Assembly (NCBI GenBank): GCA_958496175.1
Contig: OY292277.1
Span: forward strand, 51,533,050 to 51,597,049
From: Sisyra terminalis
Taxonomy: Eukaryota > Arthropoda > Insecta > Neuroptera > Sisyridae
Length of the DNA stretch: 64,000 nucleotides
Direction: 5' to 3'
Numbering within the stretch: position 1 is the first letter of the stretch; every line of letters begins with the position of its first letter. Position numbers and translations under genes: made by a program. The notes under the pieces were generated by a model that saw nothing but the letters and a program-made list of their open reading frames with translations, did no database searches and had not been told where the DNA came from. Of this stretch, positions 35,644 through 46,929 are shown in pieces.

Positions 35644-37352
35644 ATATTATATTTGATCATAGTTTTTATAAAAATTAGCCTAAACTTCTTAATCCGAAAT
35701 TTTAATTTAACAAATTAATAGTTTTCAAGCAAAAATTGTTGGATATAAAGTATATGTTTCAATTTGGAACTAAATACATTTTAAATTTAAAACAGTAAAA
35801 ATAAGAGGAAAAAAAATGATAAATAATGAAAAGGAAAGAGAGTTTATTCCCTTGAGTTCAATAAGTTTTTTTTCGATTTTCAATTAATTTTGGCTGAATT
35901 GCGATAAGTCTATGAAACTATGAAATAAATTTCTTTAAGCACAAAAATTTTGTCTCTATTTTTTTAGTATTTCACAAACTTTTTCCAACTTTGAAACAGT
36001 AATTATCATTTTATTGCCATATTATATAAAATATTGAGTTCGGAAATTGGAAAAAAGCATTGAAATTGATTTCGATATGAGCCAATGTTATCTATTTCAA
36101 TAAAAAACTATAGACGAAACTTATTCACCGCAAAAGTTTCTCGATATATTTTCGTTAAATAAAGTGTCATGTATTGCGGATTTTCTCGATTCTTCGGGTC
36201 ATCAAACGGTCAGCGCAAAGTCTGTCTGCCGATTTTCATCTGCAAAATCGTGCGTCGATTTTGTTGCCCCCGAATGTCAATTTTCTTAATCACCCGCTTT
36301 TCTGTTACCCGGATTAAAATTTCTAATCTTTCTTGCGATCAATTCACAAACGATTCGCAAAAAAACGATGACATGATATCGTTCAATTCATTCTTGTCGT
36401 CCATCAATCTCGTTCTTTGTTGTTATCCCGTTTCAGTGTAAGAGGAAAAAAAAAATAATGAAAGGAAAACGAGGGGTGTGTGTATGTCAACGAAATGGGT
36501 GAAGTTAGAGATATTCAATTGGTGGAAAATCATTAAATGATGTTCGTTTTTTGCTCGTACCTTATACACTATGCCTATACACTGAACCGGTCATGCTGAT
36601 ATAACACATGTTTTCATCAAATTCTAAAGAAAATCAGCAAAAACGCGAGCGGTTTTTTCAAAAAAAAAATCTTCAACCTGTTTTTATCTTTCACAATAAA
36701 ACACGTAATTTATACAAATCTTTTTAATTAAAAGCCGTTCATGATGTTGTCTCTGCGTAGAAAAATATTCCAAACATTGCAAATCCCTCAAAGAATATTT
36801 AAATAGGTTACCTCACTAATTAACGTGAAAAAAAAAAAACACAACCCTATACGATGGTTTCGTTGGTAAATGCCAAAAGAGTTTGTAATTCTCGATAAAA
36901 AAATGTGAATATGACTACGTTTCATATATATATTATTATATTCATTTGTACTAAAACGTTAAATTCATGTTTTGCGTATATCGTTCGTTTTAACTAAATT
37001 TCCATTCAGATTTATCTCGGCCTTTGTAGATTTGCTGTGCTTGCATTCAATTCAATCACGAATTTTAATTATCCCTACTAAATGTATAAAACGTGTGTAT
37101 CATCAGTATTTCATTTATATGGTTTTTCAATATAGAAAAAATCAGTTTTTGTTTTTAAGAAAATTAACTATTTTTTTATTGAAATCTTATGGTCTATTAA
37201 CATTTAAATCGTTCGCTATTTTTCTTTGATTTTTCAACTACTCAAAAATAAGTTGTTTAAATTTTTGACTACAAAAAGAAATCAGTCCAAAAAATTAGGA
37301 CCAAATTATAATCATCCAAAGTGAATTTTCCTTAAGGGTAAAGTATAAAATA
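35644..37352. other. Intergenic DNA, no supported gene
   Basis: AT-rich with a less AT-rich patch around 36170-36440, where a 90-codon ORF occurs without recognisable domains. The 85-codon ORF at 36972-37229 is in low-complexity T-rich sequence and is probably chance. No repeats with ends were recognised. Confidence 0.45.
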
Positions 37353-38029
37353 GATTATAATAATTAAATTGTGGGCAATAAGGACGAAGCTTCTTGTGGA
37401 ATATTATTTATTTTATCGCCAACGTTTCGTGAGTCATTTCTGACTTCTTTAGGGCTCTATAATGAAAATACATAACATTTAAAAATTAAAAAAAGCAACA
37501 CATTATTGTCAAAATTATAAATAAATAAATTACATTTCATAAGTTTTATTCGATATAAATCTTAGTTAATTAATGTAAAATCTAATCAAAAAATAATTAA
37601 ATTTCAATAACAATTTTTAAATACTAACCAAAATTAAAATTTACTCCACAAATGTCATAAAAATAAGCTGTAAATGACCCAATTGGTAGAACAACAAACC
37701 AAGAATACAATTTGGTATTTATAAATAAAAAATTGTATAAAAAACATTATTGAAAAAATACAAACACACATGGCTCAACTCAGTTATAATAATAATAATT
37801 TTGGTTAGATTTCAAATTAATTAACTAAGATTTATATCGACTAAAAATTATAAATAGTAACTTATTTGTTTATAATTTTGACAATAATGTGTCGCTATTT
37901 TTAAGTGTTATGTATTTTCATTATAGAGCCCTGAAGAAGTCAGGAATGGCTAACAAAACGTTAGTGATAAAATAAATAATATTCCACAAGACACTTCGTC
38001 CATATTGCGCACAATTTAATTATTATATT
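37353..38029. mobile_element. ~677-bp foldback element with ~175-bp arms and hammerhead-like motifs
   Basis: The left arm (from 'tagattataataattaaatt') and the right arm (ending 'aatttaattattatattt') are inverted copies of about 175 bases. The arms contain 'tattccacaag', 'aaaacgtt' and 'tcattatagagccct'. Each arm has the same motif: right arm on the plus strand at 37931-37962, left arm on the minus strand at 37421-37452 (CTAAAGA, hairpin AGTCA-gaaa-TGACT, then CAC GAAACGTTGG). The 'GAAACGTTGGCGATAAAATAAA' layout is like Penelope terminal repeats. No coding capacity. Confidence 0.78.
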
Positions 38030-38782
38030 TAAAAAGACAAGGATTAAAAAATGGCTAAAATAGAATATTACAAACAATTTTAAATCCAAGGACCTGGGGC
38101 TATAAGCATAATGAACTGGCATGGGAAAAATATTTTAATGACACTATAAATAACTTTTTTGCGTCTAAGAGTTAGTTTTAGGATGTCAATCAAGTGGCGG
38201 GTATCAGGAACTTTTTAATGCTTTATTTCTGAGAATTGGTAAAATTCAAGTTAATGATTAAATAATTTCGTTTGTGGACATAAAGTTGGGGATCACTATC
38301 TTACTATATTGGCAAATCTTCTAGCGGCGTTTGAAATGCGATAGTTCAGGAAAAAGTTACGGAATTACGGTCGAATTTTATCACAAATGATAGTATTCTT
38401 AATTTTAAACACACCGATTGGCAACTGATGAAGATGGCCAAAACTGAGTAGTAGAATATTTCGATTATCTTTTCAGAGGCGATGAATGTGGTAATGTTAA
38501 TTTAAAGAAGGGAATTTGACCAAAATAATACGTCAAAAATATAGAGTTTCAAAAAATTAACGATTCTTATGACCAAAGACTTTCGGTTGTAAAAAAAGAA
38601 TATAAAACAACGGTAGAAGTTTTTTTTTAAATAATTGGATTCCCGATTCCTATTTCTACGATGAAAATTCAAATTCCTCTGTAAAATTGAAATAATAGAA
38701 TTAATATAAACTTGTTAATATTTTTAAGTATCCAAATTTAATGCTTTTAGCTGCCCATTTAAGGTTTTATTCGTTTTATATT
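38030..38782. other. Intergenic DNA with a few coding-like fragments, no gene called
   Basis: Short open stretches in different frames occur at about 38080-38470, for example 'VTELRSNFITNDSILNFKH' followed by 'TDWQL' near 38355-38435, but stops and frameshifts surround them. They could be the remains of a pseudogene or transposon that I cannot name. Confidence 0.35.
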
Positions 38783-39077
38783 TACAATTTTTTCCTAGCT
38801 TAGTTTTCACAAAAGTATCAATAACTTCGTTTAATTCCAGACTTGATGCGGTTTTGTTTTCAATTGCTATTAGTGATAAATATCGGAGTCGAGTTTGGCC
38901 CATATTATTTCTTAAATAATTTATTATTATTTTTAATTTGCTAAATGACCTTTCAGCTGTTGTAGAAGTGACAGGAATTGTAAACAATAAAAACATTGCT
39001 GTAAATACTTCCGTTAAGTCGCATTCTAGCACTCCATATTTGTTCATTATTTCCTTAAATAATTGGTGAACTTCCAA
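38724..39077 (-). pseudogene. hAT transposase C-terminal fragment, open for 117 codons
   Basis: The frame reads MEVHQLFKEIMNKYGVLECD near the start, then 'PVTSTTAERSFSKLKII', 'NYLRNNMGQTRLRYLSLIAI' and 'ENKTASSLELNEVIDTF'. This is the hAT C-terminal dimerisation domain (Dimer_Tnp_hAT) of the ZMYM1-like type often seen in insect genomes. The protein lacks the catalytic core and the DNA-binding BED/TTF finger. It is the best preserved of three copies in the window. The last ~20 codons run past the homologous part of the element into flanking DNA. It is very unlikely to be a functional gene, although an orphan dimerisation domain could in principle act as a repressor. Confidence 0.85.
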
Positions 39078-39187
39078 CTGAATTTAGAGATCAGTTCGAT
39101 CGAGATTTCTGGTAAGGATTCGAGGGCCCCCTGAGCTTGAGGGTCCCGGGGCACTGCCCCACCTAGCCCCTAGGTAGCTACGCCACT
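38783..39187. mobile_element. Truncated hAT element (right terminal part)
   Basis: The right terminus TAGCTACGCCACTG ends at 39187, as in the two 711-bp copies. Homology to them stops at about 38783, and the left terminus is missing, so the target duplication cannot be checked. The fragment includes an open hAT dimerisation-domain frame. Confidence 0.85.
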
Positions 39188-40534
39188 GGTTGTTAAATTT
39201 TATTGAAAAGTGATTTTTTTTATCGGAGAAATTGATTTTCCAAAGATACTAAAATTGATTTTGCCATAATTTTTCTTAAAATGATAGTTGAGATAATAAT
39301 CTACTGATTTCGTTATTTTTTTCTACTCCAAAAGCTGCTTTAACTATAAAAATCCTGCTTAAACTAAAGTTAGATAAAACAAATTATTTTTCTTAATTTT
39401 CCTGTTATTTCAAATTATATACTCAAAGTTTTTTTTTTTTGGATGTTCATTTTGTTGAAAATAATCAGCATATCTCGTACTAAAGTATCTACATAATCTT
39501 CACTTATCCATCCATATTTTTACTATTGAGAAGTACCAAAAATATACCTTATGAAACGATTGAAGTTTTATATTTTTCCGTTGAATTTTCCCAGCTGTTA
39601 CCCAAGTCGAATCAAAAATTTAAAATCTACTACCATTTACGAATTTCTCATTGAAATTTCAATTGAGCGCAAACTTTGTAGACGTTTCCTTACATATTCA
39701 AATGCCATAATAAGACAATCTGCTCATATTAGTTAATAATAAAAGCGATATCCGTGAAGAAAACGTTCATATATATACATATATACATGTACCCCTGGCA
39801 TATTTGTATTTATACACATATGCGGGAACAATATGAGTGAGATGTGACGTTGAACTTTTGTTGTTAAAACTATTTTGTGAATATTCATAATGGAATTTCC
39901 ATGTAGCAGTTTTCTTTTAAACTTTGGTTCCAAAACTCCCAACACAATACATCCAGTGTATGTGCGAATGTATGTTTGTTATCCACATACGTGAGAGTGT
40001 GTTCGCACAATATCTTTTCCTCTCTTTCGTCGAGCACTTTGTGCCATAAAGACACGGAGCTTTTTTTGGAGGGTGAGCTTTTGGCGGGGCCACCACGTGG
40101 TTTTACGTTACTCGACATGACTCAAATGCAGTAGCCATTAACATTTCGCTGACATTTTCCCGACCGGTCTATTGTCAGTTGGTTCACTGAAGAAATAAGC
40201 AATTTAATAATAATAATAGTACGAAACTTGTAGTTATTTCTTTAAACTTGGATGTGTATTTATATATTATATACAACAAAAAAAATATGGCATTCATGGT
40301 TGTTGTACTTCTGATGAAAAAGACTGCAGAGCTTTTGAATATCCTGACTCATTAAATTATTATGGCTCTCAGTGTTAATTTCTCGTGCAAAAAGGAAAAT
40401 CGTGGAGCAAAGTTATAAAAATTATTTCTGCATCAAGTGAACAGTTTATCATCCTTATTATGTGGATGTATAAAAGTTTAGTAAATGACTGCAATGAAAA
40501 CCTCCCTTTTAGTTGTACACATAATTATATTTTA
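39188..40534. other. Intergenic DNA, no supported gene
   Basis: AT-rich with a more balanced patch at about 39940-40180. The overlapping minus-strand ORFs (39733-39945 and 39885-40118) show no recognisable domain. Confidence 0.45.
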
Positions 40535-42996
40535 CTAGTTAATCCCCGCAACTTCGTCTGCGTAACTTAGGAGTAGATTATATTGTCTTTTTCGATTTAC
40601 TATTTGTAGTAGTATATGAAAATTTTTATCTTTCGTATTTCTTTTACGAAAAACATAATCATACTTAAAAACACTATTTTGTCGAATTTAAAAAGATACA
40701 TTTAATAACTGTTCCTTAGAATAAAATAGTAGTATGTAATAATCAATTAATTTTCTAATACTATTTATAAATATCTAAACAGAGTACGTTCAATTGCGTA
40801 TACCTACGGTAGGTATACCTACCGTGAAATAAACAATCCATAAATTAATCAGTATCTTTACATAAAAAAATATCGTTAAGTTCAATAAAGTCGGTCTTTA
40901 TTATGACTTAAAACAGTAAAAAGTTATCAAAACACTAGCATCAAAATAACAGAAATTAAGGATCTAGATTTAGAATATTAGCAGAAATCCAATTTCATTG
41001 TCTCGACTACCGAATGAACCTTTTTCTCAAAACTATTACACTACTGCAATGTACAAAACTACCGCGAAATTAAAATTTGTTCAATTGAACGAAACCCAGT
41101 TCCACCATAATCACGTATAACCATTATGTATCTATGCACTTATTATTCAAATATCTGAATTTCAACTATGTAATTAAACCATTTTCTTTATGTTCGCCGA
41201 ATTTCTCAATACTCGACATTGGCTCACTAATGTATTTATTTGTGAATGCGTATTTCGGATTTTCAGGTTTACAACATGTGAAAGCTAAAAAACTTAATGG
41301 TCACTTATTAACTTAATTTAACCATTTTCAGATATATCTATCAGAGTTTAAATTTGTAAGCAGACCCAAAGTTTTTGTTTCTAAAATTTAACCAACATTG
41401 TTTTATAATACTGGGTACCTAGTTACGTTTCGTTTATATCGATACTGTCAAATTTCGATTGTTTATTAGACGTTATGCCGTACAAACTTTGCCACCATTT
41501 TTCACTCTTTTAGAGAAGGAATTCTCAAAAAACCCTTTCTTATTATATATCTGCATTGTATAAGAAAACATTTTCCAAATTTTATTGACACAAAAATGCA
41601 TTTTTATTGGAAAATACAATGTAAAATGAAAAAAATTATGATCTTTATTTAGATTATCATGACTAAAAAGCGATTCGATTTCGCACATTTGGACATTGTA
41701 CCATACATACAAAATTGTTGGAAATAGATAGAAAGCGTGGAAGGAAATTCGAATATTTTATTTATTTTCAATAACAATAATTGGTTTTCAAATTGTTCTA
41801 AATACCGAAGAAAAGTTGGTTTGGAAGATTTTATTTTTTGATTGATAATGAAATATATGATTAAAAAATTGCTCCCTTAATGCTTTTTAGCAGAATAGAA
41901 AACTGCTCCAGGTCACAATCATTGGTTCATAAAAATTAGATTTTAAAAAGTTTGATTGTTGTAAACAAACAAAAATTAAAAACCTCCTCTTTGATATTTG
42001 GTATAAGTACCAACTACATAAGCTTTCATACTAATTAAGTGAAATGATGCTATTTAAAATGCTGTTATTAAAATTATATAACAAAAACAGAAACTTATTG
42101 ATAATTAATTATTTAATTATTAATTACACTAATTAAATTCAAAATTTCGATTGTGGATTAACTTTTCATTTTATCATACAAATTTAGTCACCCCCCTTTT
42201 ATTCTTTTAGGGTAGGAATTTTCAAAAAAATAAAATCATAGCAAATGTTTACTTCTTATAAGGAATAAATCGAATATTAAAATTTCATCAGTCAGAGGGG
42301 GTATATAAATACAGGATTTTATGTATGCACGATTTTAAAAACGTATTAATTTTAAGTTTTATTACTATTAATATTATTACTACTACTACAATTACTTTTT
42401 TTCGTTAATATTTCCTTATTGAGCAAGTCTAAGGGTCTATTAACAACAATTTTGTAAAAAAATAACTTACTGTTAGATTTGAACCCATGTCATTTTAATT
42501 AGGAGCATCACAATCTCAGATACGTAAGCTATTACTCTATTAACATCAACTATAGGTTTTATGTATATAAACGTTTATATTTCAAAGAGGCAATTTTTTA
42601 GACTTTAAATTGAATTTACTGTGTTTTATATCAGTTCAACTTAAAATATTTTTACAGATTATTTTCTTGCTTTTAATTACCTTTCAAATGATATATAACT
42701 CGCCTGTCAAAAGTAAAAAAAAATTGTTTCATCCCTAGGGAATACCTTCCCTTATTTTTTTAAAGAATGATAAGTAGCCTAGCATATGTGGGAAATTTTG
42801 TTGTATCCTAATGCCATATTTCATTAAATTCGGTTGTTCCGTTCTTTAGTTAAATCAAGACACACAGACAGACAGACAAATATTTTAAAAATGTTAAATT
42901 TTGAATAAGGGCCTTTTGAAACAAATATTTACCCTAAATTTGGGTTCAAAATCAAAATGTACTGACAGACGTAAGAATTTTATATATTAGTATAGA
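40535..42996 (-). mobile_element. Non-autonomous Helitron (2.46 kb) containing another Helitron fragment
   Basis: On the minus strand the element begins TCTATACTAATATATAAAAT at 42996, next to host A, and ends GCGGGGATTAACTAG at 40535, next to host T. A short hairpin, CGCA-gacgaagt-TGCG, precedes the 3' end. The interior from about 41219 to 42290 is homologous, on the plus strand, to the interior of the Helitron at 13143-14301, but without its ends. It is therefore a captured or nested fragment. No Rep/helicase ORF is present. Confidence 0.88.
41219..42290 (+). mobile_element. Internal fragment of the 13143-type Helitron
   Basis: Blocks such as 'ctcactaatgtatttatttg' and 'tttcaataacaataattggt' are shared with 13243 and 13813. 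Neither the TCTTATATATAAATTGGC start nor the hairpin-CTAG end is present. Its orientation is opposite to the enclosing Helitron. Confidence 0.75.
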
Positions 42997-42998
42997 TT

Positions 42999-43222
42999 AG
43001 CGGTTCCTAACCTTTTTTAGCCGCGAACCCCCAAGGAAATCAAGCATTATGCCTAGGACCCTGAGTGAAAAAAAGGCGCAATTTTCGAATAATATTATAT
43101 TTTAGTATTCCTTTATTTAATCAAAAAACAAAAAACAAACTTTTTCAAATGGGACCGCGGACCCCCAAACATAGACTCGCGGACCCCCAGGGGTCCGCGG
43201 ACTACAGGTTAGGAAACAATGG
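42999..43222. mobile_element. 224-bp hAT-like MITE next to the Helitron 5' end
   Basis: The ends AGCGGTTCCTAACC and GGTTAGGAAACAATG pair imperfectly. Inside is a GC-rich block of 'cgcggaccccc' repeats, partly inverted (43153-43203). Flanks tatagatt (42991-42998) and tatagaag (43223-43230) match at 6 of 8 positions; the left one includes the last six bases of the Helitron. The TIR style, close to ca-GGTTCCTAACC, is common in hAT elements. Confidence 0.72.
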
Positions 43223-43230
43223 TATAGAAG

Positions 43231-45212
43231 CTAAAAAAGAAAAGTCAATATTTTATTTACCTATCTGTATTACCTTCCATGTATGAAAAAGGGAACTGAT
43301 TTAAAAAATCAAATTATTAAATAACAAATAATGACAATTGAATTGTTTAAAAGTTTTCAAGTTGCACATGAATTAGTGCATTTGCTTGAACAGTTTTATT
43401 TCGCTGATGATAATTTCATAATTACTCATCAATTTTCCGCGAAGAAACAGAGAATGTCAACGACGAACGAACAATTTCCAAGCGAATTTTCCACCACCGT
43501 CGCTATAATTAATATTCATCATGTGCGTTGTCTGTTTGCCCGACAGTTTCATAATCACAAGCACATACTGATAATTTTTCGAAAATGACGAGGTGCATTA
43601 ACTCGAAGAAAATTCACAGCCAAATGAAAACTGACTACATTTATTATCGTTTTAAAATAACAGCAGCAACAACAGCATCTTCATCCCACATTTAATATTC
43701 TGCATCAATATACAAACGCATCATTATATATAATATCAGCGAGGCTTAGCGAAGAGCTTACAAAATACACTTATAACGTGCGCCATGTCTTCATCAAACG
43801 ACAAACAAAGCAAGATAAATAATAAAATTACAAACATATAGTCTCAATATTCGCCTCTCTATTCCGGAAAAGACTTGGCCACGACAAGTAAATTATGAAT
43901 GTTCTGCTTAGATAAACATGAACCAAGTCAAGTGCCTTTTTGCCTTCACCGAGGACATCATGTGTGTGTGTGTGTGTGTGTGAGGTAAGATATACGATCT
44001 GCCAACATGTCACTATTGTTCAGAATAAGCACAAATTGATGCTGAAAAATAGCCCATGCATAACATTAAACAATATTTAAATATTGAGCTTTTATCTCGA
44101 TTTTCAAAGCTTGACATTTACGTGGCGGGACACATAAAAGACATGGCATACAAGAGCGAGATAATATCATCAGCTTTCTCAGCGCCTTATCCTTTTTAAT
44201 TACATTTGTGTTACGTGATATGTTAATATTCTACGATAAAAGCGTCTAATTTGCAATTAATATAATTCTAGAATGAAGACATTACAGTCATACGACGTTT
44301 AAATAAGGAAACGTGGAATGAAACTTGACTTTCTTGACGTGCTTGTTATATTATTTTTTTTTTCTATAACTACGCAGCAAAAAAATAAAAGGAAACAGTA
44401 AATTCTCAGAAATTGTTCGTCTATTGCAGGAGGGTTTTAAAGACTAAATGTATTTCAATGAATAAAAGAGTAGAAGATTTGTTTATGGATAACAAACAGG
44501 GGAAGCTTTTAAAGTGGCAAAAGCCTATCTATAAATTATTAAATATAAAAAAGAGAACTCTTTTATCTTCGATTCAATTCAAGCATGATAGTTTGACGGT
44601 TTTGTAGTGCTTCAAAAATTCATCAGAGCTTTTTGCTTCTACTCTTCATCGCTGTATTTCGTTTACTCTAATATTATGGATGATAATTCTGAAAAGAAAC
44701 GAATTTATTCTTAATAGTGCTGCAAGAAAATTGGAAGGTGTTTAAAGAAGGAAGAAGAAAAATTGAAATTTAGATCTTATTCAAAAGAGAATTGGACTAT
44801 GTTGCTGAAGTACCTTGTGAAAGTACCACGCGGAAAACTAAATCTGCCGTTAGGCAAAATTTTATTTATAACTAAACTTTGGGTTGCAGCTATATGTTTC
44901 ATTATGTAAAATTTTTCTTTATATGCTTTAGTGTTAAGTAGTAATTCTACTACTCTGTATATGCGGCTTTTCTAAGCTAGTATTTTTTCTTTTTTTTTTT
45001 TGAAAAAATTATGTCTTACTTATAGATAATTGTGTTCTTAGTGGTGAGTTTTCTGTTATTTGTGTACGATTAGTGCCATTAACTTGCCAATTGCTTTTTT
45101 TAAAATACCATTTAAAAGTTCCTAAGCTTTTACTTTATCAATATACATATGAATTTTATATATATTTTATATGTATTTCATTATTTATTTCATATTCTTC
45201 TAAGGTATTTAT
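43231..45212. other. Intergenic DNA, no supported gene
   Basis: Contains a (TG)n microsatellite at 43961-43982. Several ORFs of 60-85 codons are present without recognisable domains. The part from about 43330 to 44060 is less AT-rich. No transposon termini were recognised. Confidence 0.45.
43961..43982. repeat. (TG)n microsatellite
   Basis: Eleven uninterrupted TG dinucleotides. Confidence 0.95.
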
Positions 45213-46047
45213 TAGGGTGTTTTTTTTTTTAGGACTATCATTTTTTTTTTTGCTCCCATGCCGAAATTTTGTGGTAAATACTTCAAAAAAAAATCCCTGA
45301 AAGTTTGAGCTCTTAATATATTAAGTACTCGCTCACAGCGTGTGAATATTTTCCATTTAAAATACACGTAAACTTTGATTTTTTTTTCAATTTTTATAGC
45401 TCAGCGACATTTTATGGTATCGCCTCGCTCAAAGTCGGATTTTTTTTACAATTGTATGCTCTACAAAAGTGCCTATTTTTAATAATTTTTAATAAGGAAT
45501 AAAAAATCAATATTTTCTTAAATTTTACTCAATAATCCGTAAAAGTTTTATAGTAAGAGAAATTCAAGGCTCAATATCTCGAGAAATATCGATTTTAGCA
45601 ATTTGGTTTTCTGGAACTTTTTTGTAGAAAATTGAATTTCCTATAAATTTGACATTTACATTTTTTCTGTAGGTCTTGTTATTCATGAGTTACGGAGAGA
45701 AAAACGAGAAATCTATGAAAAATCTAGGTTTAGTGACCCGCACTACCTTGCCCGTGTAAATTACGATTTTGCCGCAATAGGCACTTTTGTAGAGCATACA
45801 ATTGTAAAAAAATCCCGACTTTGAGCGAGGCGATACCATAAAATGTCGCTGAGCTATAAAAATTTAAAAAAAAAAAATTAAAGTTTACGTGTATTTTAAA
45901 TGGAAAATATTCACACGCTGTGAGCGAGTACTTAATATTAATATTAAGAGCTCAAACTTTCAGGGATTTTTTTTGAAGTATTTCCAACAAAATTTCGGCA
46001 TGGGAGCAAAAAAAAAATAATAGTACCAGAAAAAAAAACACCCTAGT
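45213..46047. mobile_element. ~835-bp foldback element with ~265-bp arms
   Basis: The left arm starts TAGGGTGTTTTTTTTTT and the right arm ends AAAAAAAAACACCCTAGTG. They are inverted copies up to about 45475 and from about 45775, sharing 'gctcccatgccgaaattttg', 'gtactcgctcacagcgtgtg' and 'ggtatcgcctcgctcaaagt'. Between them is a unique ~300-base centre. The CACTAGGGTG-like terminus resembles Tc1/mariner-type MITEs, but a TA duplication could not be settled. The 114-codon ORF at 45952-46296 runs out of the arm and is not a gene. Confidence 0.85.
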
Positions 46048-46139
46048 GTTTATATGTGATCCTTTCTTGCAAATATGTAGTGGCTTAAAATTTTGATCGA
46101 AATTTAAGCATTGATGATTTTTGTCATAAAGGTGTTTTG

Positions 46140-46520
46140 TAAAGTTTGAAGTTGTTATAAGAGAGATTATACTGGACCTCACTTTGGAGAAGTAAAATAA
46201 TGGAATTGAAATTGGTGGAAATCGATTTTCCAACCTTCGATTCGTAAATGATACAATCATAAATGCGCACAGTGAAAGAGAGTTATTGGACTTCATTCGA
46301 AAACTTCAAATCGTAGCTCAAAAATTCGCTTTTAAAACAATGAGACCAATGATTGTTGATCGCGATAATGATCAAAATTAGAATAAGAAAATAAGTTGCC
46401 AAAATATGATAAGAAAAAAATGTTCATGGTTCTCAGTTTACGGATCCTTATTAAGACCGAAGGTCTTAATTGTGCGAAGAAAAATAACCCTTACAAAATC
46501 AACGATCTTCATCCTCAAAA
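46140..46520 (+). pseudogene. LINE reverse transcriptase fragment (RTE/R1-like)
   Basis: The frame from 46199 reads 'NGIEIGGNRFSNLRFVND', followed by 'TIINAHSERELLDFIRKLQI' and a stop at 46379-46381. This matches the reverse transcriptase block in which 'I.NLRFADD' carries the catalytic aspartates; here one is mutated (VND instead of ADD). A second piece in another frame at about 46438-46510, 'VYGSLL...ITLTKS', corresponds to the following 'FVYLGS...RIALAK' region. An upstream piece at about 46150-46195 is also recognisable. The element is fragmentary and dead. Confidence 0.8.
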
Positions 46521-46929
46521 GTAAATTTTAAATTGAAAAAATATTAATTCCGGATTATTTTAAGAGTTATAAAGAAAACATATTTAAATAACAATCATTT
46601 TCTTTGCGATATATGAATTATAAACCGAAAGAAATATCGTTCCAAATGTTCTGTGCTCAAAAGTCACTTTAAACGAGAAATACTAAGCGTTCTTTGAACA
46701 AATCAAGGCACTGTAGTGATTTGAATGGCGCAGGATGCATGGGCCAATCATAACACACCGTTCAAAAGTCAATCCTTAATTCGACCAATCAGTGAATTTG
46801 TTACTTAAACTTTATAGATTTTAACCAATGACATGATTCTTGAGTGTTTGTTCCTTATGTCGATTGTTTAAAATGTGATATTGAGGTTATTTTTTTAAGA
46901 AGTTGGCGATTATAAAAGTAAATATTTTA

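Noticed and set aside
38290..38470. Short coding-like stretch with 'VTELRSNFITNDSILNFKH'
   Set aside because: It faintly recalls a small domain such as COMM, but stops and frameshifts on both sides and the lack of a second matching motif make the assignment unsafe.
45952..46296. 114-codon minus-strand ORF
   Set aside because: It spans the end of a foldback arm and flanking DNA and reads through low-complexity F/L-rich sequence.
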